Source: Bosea sp. 29B (GTDB taxonomy: Bacteria; Pseudomonadota; Alphaproteobacteria; Rhizobiales; Beijerinckiaceae). From it: a stretch of 64,000 nucleotides of DNA. Within the stretch, counting starts at the first letter, position 1. Each line of letters opens with the position of its first letter. The notes below the pieces were generated by a model. That model searched no databases. It had not been told where the DNA came from and worked only from the letters and a program-made list of their open reading frames with translations. The stretch is taken from NCBI RefSeq assembly GCF_902506165.1, contig NZ_LR733817.1:2961937-3025936 (forward strand), in the 5' to 3' direction. The position numbers and the translations under genes were made by a program. Of this stretch, positions 28,986-37,010 are shown in pieces.

Positions 28986-30565
28986 CCGTGCAGACACCGA
29001 ACCCGCTCGTCCAGGTGCTGCCCGAGACCGCGCCCTTCAGCGAGGAGCAGCGCTCCTGGCTCAACGGCTTCTTCGCCGGCCTGCTCTCGCTCGACAATGC
29101 CGGCGTCACCGCGCTGTCGCCGGCCGAAAATGCCGCCGTGATGGGTGAGACTGACGACGGCGCCCCCTGGCACGATCCCGCCATGGCGATCGCCGACCGC
29201 ATGACGCTGGCCGAAGGCAAGCCGTTGCCCCGCAAGCTCTACGCCGCCATGGCGCAGCAGGATTGCGGGCAATGCGGCTATGTCTGCGAGACCTATTCCG
29301 CCGCAATCGCCTCGGGTGCCGAGGGGCGGCTCAATCTCTGCGCGCCCGGCGGCAAGGAGACGCTGCGCCAGCTCAAATCGCTGATGGAAGCACCGGGCGC
29401 TACCGCCCCGGCCGTGACCGCCGAGGCCGCGCCCGCCGTCGACCTCGGCCCGATCGGTCGCTGCCGCGAGAACCCGGCGCTCGCGACCTTCCTGTCGCGG
29501 CGCAAGCTCAACGGCGAGGGCTCCGAGAAGGAGACCTGGCATGTCGAGTTCGACCTCTCCGAAAGCGGCCTCGACTATATCGTCGGCGACGCCTTCGGCA
29601 TCGTCGCGCAAAATGATCCGCGCCTCGTCGACGCGGTGATCGCGCTGCTGGGTGCGCGGCCTGACGCCGATCTCGCCGGCAAGAGCCTGCGCGACAAGCT
29701 ATTGGCCGATTGCGCACTCGGGCCGGCGCCGGATGCACTGTTCCAACTGATCTCCTACGTCACTGGGGGCGAGACCCGGCAGAAGGCGAAACGTCTCGCC
29801 GCGGGCGAGGATCCCGATGGCGATCTCGACCGGCTCGACGTGCTCGGAACTCTGCACAAGTTCTCGCAAGCGCGGCTCTCGGCAGAGGCCTTCGTCGAGG
29901 CGCTCGACCCGCTGCAACCGCGGCTCTATTCGATCTCATCGTCCTTCAACGCCACGCCCGGCCGGATTTCGCTGACGGTCGACACGGTGCGCTACAAGAT
30001 CGGCTCGAGGCCGCGCTGGGGCGTCGCCTCGACCTTCCTCGGCGAGCGCGTCCAGCCCGGCGACAAGGTGCGGGTCTATGTCCAGCGCGCCCATGGCTTC
30101 GGGCTGCCGGCCGATCCGGCGACACCCGTGATCATGTGCGGCCCCGGAACCGGCGTGGCCCCGTTCCGCGCCTTTCTGCATGATCGCAAGGCGACTGGCG
30201 CTAATGGCAAGAACTGGCTGTTCTTCGGCCATCAGCGCCGGGCCTCGGACTTCTTCTACGAAGACGAGCTCAACACGCTGAAGGAAGAGGGTGTGCTCAC
30301 CGGTCTGACGCTGGCCTGGTCGCGCGACGGCAAGGACAAGATCTACGTCCAGGATCGCATGCGCGAGCGCGGCTCCGAGCTCTTCGCCTGGCTGGAACAA
30401 GGCGCCCACTTCTATGTCTGCGGCGATGCCAAGCGCATGGCCAAGGATGTCGAGCGTGCGATGGTCGACGTCGTCGCCGAGCACGGCAGCCGCTCGGTCG
30501 ACGAGGCTGTCGCCTATGTCGCGGCGCTGAAGAAGGCAGGTCGCTATCAGGCGGATGTCTACTAG
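28982..30565 (+). CDS. NADPH reductase of CysJ type with N-terminal iron-sulfur domain instead of flavodoxin
   Basis: This encodes 527 residues. The C-terminal two thirds match the FAD/NADPH half of CysJ and cytochrome P450 reductase: RLYSISSS for FAD, GPGTGVAPFRAFL for the pyrophosphate, FFGHQRRASDFFYEDEL and YVCGDAKRMAKDVERAM for NADPH. There is no FMN flavodoxin domain. Instead residues ~75-125 carry DCGQCGYVC and a later Cys in NLCAPGGKE, which look like a small [4Fe-4S] domain. As the last gene of the nitrate operon, ATGA-coupled to nirA, it is likely the electron donor to the nitrite reductase. Annotation as sulfite reductase alpha subunit would be by similarity only. Confidence 0.82.
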   Translation: MTVQTPNPLVQVLPETAPFSEEQRSWLNGFFAGLLSLDNAGVTALSPAENAAVMGETDDGAPWHDPAMAIADRMTLAEGKPLPRKLYAAMAQQDCGQCGYVCETYSAAIASGAEGRLNLCAPGGKETLRQLKSLMEAPGATAPAVTAEAAPAVDLGPIGRCRENPALATFLSRRKLNGEGSEKETWHVEFDLSESGLDYIVGDAFGIVAQNDPRLVDAVIALLGARPDADLAGKSLRDKLLADCALGPAPDALFQLISYVTGGETRQKAKRLAAGEDPDGDLDRLDVLGTLHKFSQARLSAEAFVEALDPLQPRLYSISSSFNATPGRISLTVDTVRYKIGSRPRWGVASTFLGERVQPGDKVRVYVQRAHGFGLPADPATPVIMCGPGTGVAPFRAFLHDRKATGANGKNWLFFGHQRRASDFFYEDELNTLKEEGVLTGLTLAWSRDGKDKIYVQDRMRERGSELFAWLEQGAHFYVCGDAKRMAKDVERAMVDVVAEHGSRSVDEAVAYVAALKKAGRYQADVY

Positions 30566-30739
30566 AGCTTCGCGTTGCACTGGAATTCAGTGCGGCCCCT
30601 TGCATTGTTCGGTCACCAGGTAACGGCGACAGGGCGATCCTGCGGGGCAATTCGCTGCCGTATTTCCCTGCTTGCCTCGCGGCGGTCTCGCGCCGATACC
30701 GTTGAAAAGGTCGTCGTTGCCGCGGGTATGAAGTCGCGG
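30566..30739. other. Intergenic segment with small hairpin after the nitrate operon
   Basis: No gene is recognisable here. GCACTG (30577-30582), loop GAATT, CAGTGC (30588-30593) forms a perfect six-pair hairpin 11 bp after the last stop of the nitrate operon. There is no T-run, so it could protect the mRNA end or act as a Rho-dependent end, but not as an intrinsic terminator. The rest shows no structure I can name. Confidence 0.4.
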
Positions 30740-30916
30740 CGCCGCGGATCGTGCCGTGGCGCTGGGCCTGCTCGGCTGGACGCCGGCCGAGTTCGATTTC
30801 GACGCGGCCGCGGAGCAGCTTGAGGATCTCCAGTGCAGCCACCTTCTGCGTCTCGACGGCTTAGGTTCAAGGAAACCAGCCTCGGCGGCCTAGCCGTCAA
30901 CCTGCCGGAATGCTGA
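30740..30916 (+). pseudogene. Remnant of an L-serine dehydratase gene with large internal deletion
   Basis: 30740-30861 is close to the sdaA coding sequence around residues 65-105 (it reads [20 protein letters not shown] and on to LLRLDGL). It is then joined directly to the sdaA 3' end: 30864-30916 reads [17 protein letters not shown] and the stop. About 340 codons are missing between the two parts and the junction changes frame. Differences from the copy at 7262-8644 include silent changes, so this is a diverged duplicate, not a recent copy. It has no start of its own and cannot encode an enzyme. Confidence 0.88.
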
Positions 30917-30987
30917 GCTTACGACCTTTGCCGATGGACCCGGTGAGCCCTTGATGGGGTAAGGCGCGTCCAATGAGGACTTGATCG

Positions 30988-32034
30988 ATGATCGTGGATG
31001 ACTTCCGTTCGGATACGGTGACGCGCCCTGGCGAGGGCATGCGGGCAGCCATGGCAGCCGCCGAGGTCGGCGATGCCGTCTACGACGATTGCCCGACCAC
31101 CAAGCGGCTGGAAGCGCTGACCGCCGAGCGACTGGGCAAGGAGGCCGGGCTCTTCTTTCCGACCGGCACGCAGGCCAATCTCGCCGCGCTGATGGCCCAT
31201 TGCGGCCGCGGCGAGGAATATCTCGTCGGCCAGATGGCCCATACCTATCGGCTCGAAGGCGGTGGCGCGGCCGTGCTGGGCTCGATCCAGCCGCAACCCT
31301 TGCCCAACGAGCCGGACGGAACGATCGCGCTCGACGCCATCGCCAACGCGATCAAGCCGAACGATTTCCATTTCGCGATCACGCGGCTGCTGGCGCTGGA
31401 GAACACGTTCAACGGCCTGGTCCTGCCCGATGCCTATCTGGAGGCTGCGACCACGCTCGCCCGCTCACATGGCCTTGCCACCCATCTCGATGGCGCCCGG
31501 CTGATGAACGCGGCCGCGGCGAGCAACCGCGATGCAGCGTGGATCGCCAGGCGGTTCGATACCGTCTCGCTCTGCCTGTCGAAGGGCTTGGGCGCACCGA
31601 TCGGTTCCATCCTGGTCGGCCCAAAGGAGTTCATCGAAAAGACCCGCCGGATCCGCAAGATGCTCGGCGGCGGCATGCGCCAGACCGGCGTGATCGCCGC
31701 AGCCGCGATCTATGCGCTGGAGCACAATGTCTCTCGGCTTGGCGAGGATCACCGGCGCGCGGAAGCCCTGGCGGAGGCGCTGGCGCGTTTCCCGGAGCTC
31801 GGCGCCGGGCAAGCCCGCACGAACATGGTGTTCATGACGCCGAAGACGCTCGACACCGTCGCCTTCGCCGCGTTCCTGCGCCGCCGCGGCATCGGCGTTA
31901 GCGGCCGATACGGGACGCTGCGCTGGGTGGCCCATCTCGATGTCGACGACGCCTCCGTCGCGCGCGTCGCCGAAGCCTGTGAGAGCTTCTTCAACAAGCA
32001 CGACGCGCCCGCAGGATCGGAGGCGCGGGCCTGA
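30988..32034 (+). CDS. ltaE: Low-specificity L-threonine aldolase
   Basis: This encodes 348 residues. It is a PLP fold-type I enzyme with the family start DDFRSDTVTRP, the active-site region FFPTGTQANLAAL, LENTFNG, HLDGARLMNAAAAS and the PLP lysine in SLCLSKGLGAPIGS. It cleaves threonine or allo-threonine to glycine and acetaldehyde. GAGGA lies nine bases upstream of the ATG. It stands alone between the serine dehydratase remnant and the lyase-like gene on the other strand. The 123 bp after it hold nothing recognisable. Confidence 0.92.
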   Translation: MIVDDFRSDTVTRPGEGMRAAMAAAEVGDAVYDDCPTTKRLEALTAERLGKEAGLFFPTGTQANLAALMAHCGRGEEYLVGQMAHTYRLEGGGAAVLGSIQPQPLPNEPDGTIALDAIANAIKPNDFHFAITRLLALENTFNGLVLPDAYLEAATTLARSHGLATHLDGARLMNAAAASNRDAAWIARRFDTVSLCLSKGLGAPIGSILVGPKEFIEKTRRIRKMLGGGMRQTGVIAAAAIYALEHNVSRLGEDHRRAEALAEALARFPELGAGQARTNMVFMTPKTLDTVAFAAFLRRRGIGVSGRYGTLRWVAHLDVDDASVARVAEACESFFNKHDAPAGSEARA

Positions 32035-32157
32035 CTGCGCCGATGAATACCGGAAAGCGGACATGGCACTCAGGGCAAGTTCAGGTCGAGTGCAGCTCTT
32101 ACCAGTTCAACCCGATGATCCGAGGCATAGACGTGCAGGAAATGGATGCGCGAGGAG

Positions 32158-33612
32158 TTAGGCCATCCTAATCAGGCTGTCGATTTCGGCATCATTCGCA
32201 ACAAGATGGTCGATCAGTTGTCCTGCGTGAGGCACACGTTCCCCGGCGCCTGCGTATGGAATAGCGCGCCTGACGAACGCCAAGAGCTCATGTGTTACTG
32301 CGCCGAGTGGCTTGGCTTTCCGCATCTCGACGGCCTGGGCCGCCACCATCAATTCCATACCGAAGATCGAGAGGCAGAGCGTAGCCATCTCCGCCGTCCG
32401 GCGCGCCGCGAGCCCCGCCATGCTCGCCCGATCGAGATTGCCGTTCGAATGGCTTGAACTCGCGAGCTCATTCACCACCGGCGCGCCGAGAAGCCGCGCC
32501 TCCGAGGTGATCGACTTGTGAAACTGCGCCAGGCCGTTGAAGCCCGGCAAGCCGACGCCGTCCTCCTCGACCAGGCCGACGCTCAAGCCCGACCAGAATG
32601 AATCGGCCTGTTTGGCCAGCCGTTCGGTCGAACTGGTCACCACGGGCACCAGCGCGAGCCGGGCGATGTCGAGCGTCATCGCGAGCGCGACCATGTCGAA
32701 ATTGGCGACGGAGACCAATTGGCGCTGCTCGATCGCCACGACCGGGTTGTTCTGGCTCGCACTCAGTTCGATGGAAAGCTGCCTGCCTGCGAAGCCGAGG
32801 CTGTCGGCGGCGTTCCCGTGGATCAGCGGCAGCGAACGGAAGCTCAGCGGGTCCTGGAGGTGGCGCGGTCCTCCCGGTTGCGTCAGATAGCTTCCGGCCA
32901 GGTAGTTCCGGATCGCGCGACCATGGCGCAGCACGCCGTCGAAGGGACGAGAGCTCAGCGCCGCTTCCGAAACGATCGACGGATTGGCGGCAAACCCCTC
33001 CATGCTGAAGGCGCCGGCCAGCGTGGCGAAATCGAGCATGCGCTCGAGGTCGTGGAAGGCGAGTGCTGCCGTGCCGATCGACAGCGCACTGGAGTTCAGG
33101 AGGGCAAGCGCCTCACCGGCCGCGAATTCATGATCCTTGTACAATTCCAGCGCCAGGTCGGCGATGGGCGACATGTCGCTTTGGCCCATGGAGCCCCAGA
33201 GGTGGACATCGATCCGGCGATCCGTGTTCAGGGCCTCGACCAGCCTGTCGGCCATGACCGGCCTGACGCCGAGATAGCCGGTCGCCATGCTGTTGAGCAG
33301 AACGATCATCATCGCCCGGACCGTCTCGTGCGAGGCGAGGGGGCCGTGCCCCATATTATGCGTCAGGAGCAGGCGGCGGTTGAATTCGGGAATCCGGTCC
33401 GGCGCCAGCATCGTGCCGGTCTTGGCCCCGACGCTGCTGGTGACACCGTAGATCTTCTCGCCCTTGCGGACGACCTCGTCGACGACCTCGCGGGCGTCGC
33501 CGATGCGTTCGATGGCTTCGCGTGTGAGCACGACCTTCGCTCCGGACCGGGCGACCTGGACGATTCCCGCCGGGGTCAGGTCTCGGCCGGAGATGGCGAC
33601 GATGTTCTGCAT
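32158..33612 (-). CDS. Aromatic amino acid lyase (HAL/PAL) family protein with altered cofactor motif
   Basis: This encodes 484 residues from the ATG at 33612 (MQNIVAISGRDLTPAGIV fits the family N-terminus); a start at 33675 adds 21 residues. The fold is clear: YGVTSSVGAKTG matches the Tyr loop YGVNTGFG, LQDPLSFRSLPLIHG matches the QDxYSxR segment, and ELSASQNNPVV matches the TDNP segment. At residues 142-146 the canonical G-A-S-G-D, which makes the MIO electrophile, reads G-Q-S-D: Ala is Gln and the Gly is missing. GNFHG is also changed, to ANFDM. MIO may therefore not form, and the reaction cannot be assumed to be ammonia elimination. It is divergent from a GntR regulator with a palindrome between them, and sits in a CoA-dependent catabolic cluster. 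Confidence 0.82.
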   Translation of the reverse strand: MQNIVAISGRDLTPAGIVQVARSGAKVVLTREAIERIGDAREVVDEVVRKGEKIYGVTSSVGAKTGTMLAPDRIPEFNRRLLLTHNMGHGPLASHETVRAMMIVLLNSMATGYLGVRPVMADRLVEALNTDRRIDVHLWGSMGQSDMSPIADLALELYKDHEFAAGEALALLNSSALSIGTAALAFHDLERMLDFATLAGAFSMEGFAANPSIVSEAALSSRPFDGVLRHGRAIRNYLAGSYLTQPGGPRHLQDPLSFRSLPLIHGNAADSLGFAGRQLSIELSASQNNPVVAIEQRQLVSVANFDMVALAMTLDIARLALVPVVTSSTERLAKQADSFWSGLSVGLVEEDGVGLPGFNGLAQFHKSITSEARLLGAPVVNELASSSHSNGNLDRASMAGLAARRTAEMATLCLSIFGMELMVAAQAVEMRKAKPLGAVTHELLAFVRRAIPYAGAGERVPHAGQLIDHLVANDAEIDSLIRMA

Positions 33613-33689
33613 GATGATCTGGCCCAGCGGCTTGGCGAAAATCCGCGATCGAGCGTACGCAGATGGCGTCAGCATGATCGGTAAAAGGA

Positions 33690-33707
33690 CAATAACCTAG
33701 TTCATTG
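33690..33707. promoter_or_regulatory. Candidate GntR operator, copy 1
   Basis: CAATAACCTAGTTCATTG is an 18-bp near-palindrome (14 of 18 positions symmetric) between the lyase-like gene and the GntR/UTRA gene. Related sites at 39484-39501 and 39674-39691 match it at about two thirds of positions, sharing CAATA at one end and TG at the other. It is likely bound by the adjacent regulator, controlling the lyase gene and possibly itself. Confidence 0.55.
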
Positions 33708-33788
33708 AATTAATGGCGAGCCTGCGGCTCGTCAACCGACGACCATTGCGGTAGCCTGCCGGTTGTCGCAGGTCTGATTGGGAGCCGC

Positions 33789-34538
33789 ATGATCGTCCGC
33801 AGCGTTTCGTCGAAGCCGTTGGATTTCAAACGGTCCGGCATTTCCCGCTATCATCAGCTCGCCACGCTGTTCCGGCGCCGGATCGAGGCGGGGCAATGGC
33901 AGGTGGGGGCGCAAATCCCGACTGTCGACGAACTCGCCACCGAATGCGGCGTGGCGCGGGCGACGATCCGTCAGGCTCTCGACCTGCTCGAGGACGAGCA
34001 GCTGATCGAACGCTATCGGGCGCGCGGCACATTCGTGCGTCGGCGGCCGGCGGAGAATTTGTGGTGCGCGGTGGGCACGGATTGGTCCGGCTTGCTGCGC
34101 CCCAGCTACGACGCGACGATCGAGATCCTCCATGACGAGCCCGATAGAACCTTGCATGCCTTCGAAGACCAGATCGGAACGCTCGCCCCGGCCTACCGGC
34201 ATGTCCGGCGCCGTCACTGGCGGCATGGGCAGCCTTTCCTTCTGGCGGATCTCCATATCGACGAGCGGCTTCGCGACCGCATCACCCAGCGCGATCTCGA
34301 ATCGAAGACGGCCCTGCGTCTGATCTCCGAAGTCGAGGGCATCGAGATCGCTGATGCGCGCCAGACCCTGACCATCGGCACGGCGGATATCGAGACGAGC
34401 GAGGCGCTCGGGATTTCGCTCGATTCTCCTGTTGCCTTCGTCCATCGGCAGGCCCTGGATCAGGACGGCACGCTCGTGCTCGACGCGAAGGGCATTTACC
34501 GCGGGGATGTCGTCAAGTTCGACGTCAAGCTGCGATAG
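33789..34538 (+). CDS. GntR-family regulator with UTRA ligand-binding domain (HutC subfamily)
   Basis: This encodes 249 residues. The N-terminal winged helix includes GAQIPTVDELATECGVARATIRQALDLLEDE and GTFV. From about residue 90 a UTRA domain follows, with the closing strand pattern VAFVHRQALDQDGTLVLDAKGIYRGDVVKF. HutC-type members sense small metabolites of the pathway they control, HutC itself sensing urocanate, the product of histidine ammonia-lyase. Being divergent from a lyase-family gene makes a pathway intermediate the likely ligand. It is convergent with the enoyl-CoA hydratase gene, three bases away. Confidence 0.9.
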   Translation: MIVRSVSSKPLDFKRSGISRYHQLATLFRRRIEAGQWQVGAQIPTVDELATECGVARATIRQALDLLEDEQLIERYRARGTFVRRRPAENLWCAVGTDWSGLLRPSYDATIEILHDEPDRTLHAFEDQIGTLAPAYRHVRRRHWRHGQPFLLADLHIDERLRDRITQRDLESKTALRLISEVEGIEIADARQTLTIGTADIETSEALGISLDSPVAFVHRQALDQDGTLVLDAKGIYRGDVVKFDVKLR

Positions 34539-34541
34539 GCC

Positions 34542-35321
34542 TCAGTTTCCTTTGAATCGAGGCGTGCGCTTCTCCAGAAAGGCCCGCATTCCTTCCTTTT
34601 GATCCTGCGTGTCGAACAACTGGACGAAGGCCTTGCGTTCCAGCGCGAGGGCCGTTTCCAGCGGCACGTCCTGTCCGAGCTGCACGGCTTCCTTGATCGC
34701 CAGCACGGAGAGTGGCGGCATCGAAGCCACCACCCTGGCGATCGCCAGGGCGCGGTCGAGGGTGCTGCCATCAGGTACGATCTCCGAGAGCAGGCCTGCT
34801 TGGAAAGCCTCGGTCGCGGTCAACGGCTCTCCCGTCAGAGCGAGCTTCATGGTGCGGTATTTGCCGATGGTGCGCAGCAGGCGCTGGGTGCCGCCGGCGC
34901 CGGGCATGATGCCGACACGGATTTCCGGCTGACCGAAGCGCGCGCCTTCGCCGGCGACGATCATGTCGCAGCAGAGCGCCGTCTCGCAGCCGCCACCCAG
35001 GGCATAGCCCTCGACTGCCGCGATCAGGATCTTCGGGCAACGGCGCAGCACCGTGAACATCCGGTCGGTCGCGAGCGCCTGATGCCGGGTGGGGCTCATC
35101 GGCTCCATCTCGGCGATATCCGTGCCGGCGATGAAGTAGCCGCCGGCACCGGTCAGGACGATGACGCGCACGCTCGTATCGGCTTCGAGCCGCAGGATGG
35201 CGTCGGCGATGCGCCCCTTGGCATCGAGGTTCAGAGCATTGCGGCGCTGAGGGCGGTTCAGCGTGATGACCGCGACGCCGTCGGAATCATGATGCAGGGC
35301 GACAGGTTCGGGCGAGTCCAT
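34542..35321 (-). CDS. Enoyl-CoA hydratase/isomerase family protein
   Basis: This encodes 259 residues of the crotonase fold: NRPQRRNALN near the N-terminus, the oxyanion-hole segment GAGGYFIAGTDIAEM, then AAVEGYALGGGCETALCCDM with the second backbone NH position, and FGQPEIRVGIMPGAGGTQRL. The Glu in the PEIRVG segment lies where hydratases have a catalytic Glu. It is the last gene of the minus-strand operon and starts directly after the stop of the upstream paralogue. Hydration of an unsaturated acyl-CoA made by the CoA transferase of the same operon is the natural inference. Confidence 0.88.
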   Translation of the reverse strand: MDSPEPVALHHDSDGVAVITLNRPQRRNALNLDAKGRIADAILRLEADTSVRVIVLTGAGGYFIAGTDIAEMEPMSPTRHQALATDRMFTVLRRCPKILIAAVEGYALGGGCETALCCDMIVAGEGARFGQPEIRVGIMPGAGGTQRLLRTIGKYRTMKLALTGEPLTATEAFQAGLLSEIVPDGSTLDRALAIARVVASMPPLSVLAIKEAVQLGQDVPLETALALERKAFVQLFDTQDQKEGMRAFLEKRTPRFKGN

Positions 35322-36098
35322 CTAGCCGCCGAAGACCGGCTTGCGCTTCTCGGCAAAAGCGCGTTGCGCCTCCTTGGTATCCTCGGAGGAGGCCAGCGCC
35401 ACGGTCTGCGACTGCTCGAAGCGATAGCCGTCGCGCAGTTCGAGGCCCTCGGTGACGTTGAACGATCGCTTCGCGGCCTGGACCGCCGAAGGGCTCTTCG
35501 AGGCGATCTCGCGCGCGATCTCCTGCGCCAGTTCGAGCAGGCGCTCGGCCGGCACGCAGTCCGAGGCGACGCCCATCCGGTAGAGCTCCGAGCCGCGCAC
35601 CCGCCGCGCGGTGTAGATCAGCATTCTGGCATCGGATTCCCGGAAGAACCGCCTGACATGGCTGACGCCGCCGGCCAGCCCGACATCGACCTCGGTCATC
35701 GCAAAGAAAGCCTCCTCCGCCACGAGAATGATGTCGCAGCACAAAGCGAGCACGCAGCCGGCGCCGATCGCTGCACCATTGACTGCGGCGATGACGGGCT
35801 TGGAGCATTCCATCACCGTATCGAAGGATGCGCGCACCAGCCGGTTATGGCGGGGATAGGCGCCCGGCTCCCGCGCTAGTCCGGGTCGCTCCTTCAGGTC
35901 GGCCCCTGCCGAGAAGGTTTTCCCCGCGCCCGTCAGCACGATTGCCCGCACGTCAGCGCGATCGCTGAGGCTGTCGAAGACGGCGACGATCTCTTCCCTG
36001 AACTGGCGGCTCTGCGCGTTGACCGGCGGCCGGTCGATCGTCACCGTCGCGACGAAATCGCTGACACCGACTGTTAGACATTCAAACGCGCTCGCCAT
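35322..36098 (-). CDS. Enoyl-CoA hydratase/isomerase family protein
   Basis: This encodes 258 residues, a second crotonase-fold protein only distantly like its neighbour. It has DRPPVNAQSRQFREEI, the oxyanion-hole segment GAGKTFSAGADLKERPG, AAVNGAAIGAGCVLALCCDI and EVDVGLAGGVSHVRRFF. The family position after the last segment lacks the typical P-G-G-G-x-x-R-L, so it may be an isomerase, hydrolase or decarboxylase rather than a hydratase. The stop abuts the start of the next paralogue with no gap; a 36-bp gap separates it from the amidohydrolase gene upstream. Confidence 0.87.
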   Translation of the reverse strand: MASAFECLTVGVSDFVATVTIDRPPVNAQSRQFREEIVAVFDSLSDRADVRAIVLTGAGKTFSAGADLKERPGLAREPGAYPRHNRLVRASFDTVMECSKPVIAAVNGAAIGAGCVLALCCDIILVAEEAFFAMTEVDVGLAGGVSHVRRFFRESDARMLIYTARRVRGSELYRMGVASDCVPAERLLELAQEIAREIASKSPSAVQAAKRSFNVTEGLELRDGYRFEQSQTVALASSEDTKEAQRAFAEKRKPVFGG

Positions 36099-36134
36099 CA
36101 GAAACTCCGTATTGCACCCGGTCTCGGGCTGGTA

Positions 36135-37010
36135 TCAGAAGCGGTAGAGCTGGCGGGGATTGTCGACGAGGATGCATTGGCGCAGCCCCACGTCCGGAAC
36201 CCATTCGGCGAACAGGTCGAGCAGATGCCCCACATCGGGGGCCCGCTCTGCCAATCGAAGATGTGGCCAATCGGAACCCCAGATCATCCGCTCGGGGTTC
36301 GCCGCGACCAATGCATCGTGGAACCGCCGGGCATCGGCATAATCCGGGAAATCCTGCGAGCAGCGGCACAACGCGAGCTTGATCCAGAGCCAACCTTCCC
36401 GCAGCGCCTCCAGGATCGCCCTGAACGACGGATCGCCAAGCCCGCGTGCGAGTTGGAGGCCGGCCATGTGGTCCAGCACGATCGGAACGCCGCTAGCGCG
36501 ATAGAGCGGCAGATTCGCGACATGCCGGTCTATTCCTGCCCAGACCTCCGCATGCCAGCCACTCGCCCGCATGCCGGGAGCCATCGCGGCGAGAGCATCG
36601 GTGCCGACCGAGCCGGGAAAAGGGCCGGTTCCACCGGGCACCGTCATGTCATTGAAGCGCAAGCCGCGGACGCCCGCTGTATGCCAGGCATCGAGTTCGG
36701 CCTGCGGAACCCGCTCGCTCGCGGCGGCGATGCCTCGCAGGCGCCCTTTGCTCTGCGCCAACGCATCGATGACCGCCGAAGAGTCTTCGCCATAGGCACC
36801 GGGCTGCACGAGGACGCCATGGGTCAGGCCGACGCGCTCCAGCATGCCGCAATGGGCTGCCGCCGGAGCCAGAGGCGCCGCGTAGTGCATCTGATGCGAC
36901 ACCGGGAAACGCTCATAGGGTCCAAAGACATGCGCGTGGCAGTCGGCGGCCCCTGCAGGCAGCGTCCAGCTGGGCGCGCGGTGCGATCTCGGAGCGACCG
37001 TTTCAGTCAC
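36135..37010 (-). CDS. Amidohydrolase-family hydrolase (2-pyrone-4,6-dicarboxylate hydrolase-like)
   Basis: This encodes 291 residues from a GTG at 37010 that overlaps the preceding stop by eight bases; a longer frame from 37112 is inside the upstream gene and unlikely. The metal site shows H-x-H in ADCHAHVFGP, later H in VLDHMAGL, and the Asp of WGSDWPHLRL. The ending VDNPRQLYRF is typical of amidohydrolase-2 proteins such as LigI, which opens the lactone ring of 2-pyrone-4,6-dicarboxylate. In this operon a lactone or amide intermediate is likely, but the substrate is unknown. Confidence 0.85.
   Translation of the reverse strand: MTETVAPRSHRAPSWTLPAGAADCHAHVFGPYERFPVSHQMHYAAPLAPAAAHCGMLERVGLTHGVLVQPGAYGEDSSAVIDALAQSKGRLRGIAAASERVPQAELDAWHTAGVRGLRFNDMTVPGGTGPFPGSVGTDALAAMAPGMRASGWHAEVWAGIDRHVANLPLYRASGVPIVLDHMAGLQLARGLGDPSFRAILEALREGWLWIKLALCRCSQDFPDYADARRFHDALVAANPERMIWGSDWPHLRLAERAPDVGHLLDLFAEWVPDVGLRQCILVDNPRQLYRF

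Noticed and set aside
30613..30900. Minus-strand open frame over the serine dehydratase remnant
   Set aside because: It is a reverse-complement frame of the remnant; a similar shadow is seen opposite the intact gene.
32062..32078. TGGCAC resembling a sigma-54 -24 element
   Set aside because: No TTGC-like -12 element follows at the right spacing.
33717..33731. Hairpin CGAGCC-TGC-GGCTCG between the lyase-like and GntR genes
   Set aside because: It has a short stem and no T-run, lies in a divergent promoter region, and has no other copies near the cluster, so neither terminator nor shared operator is supported.
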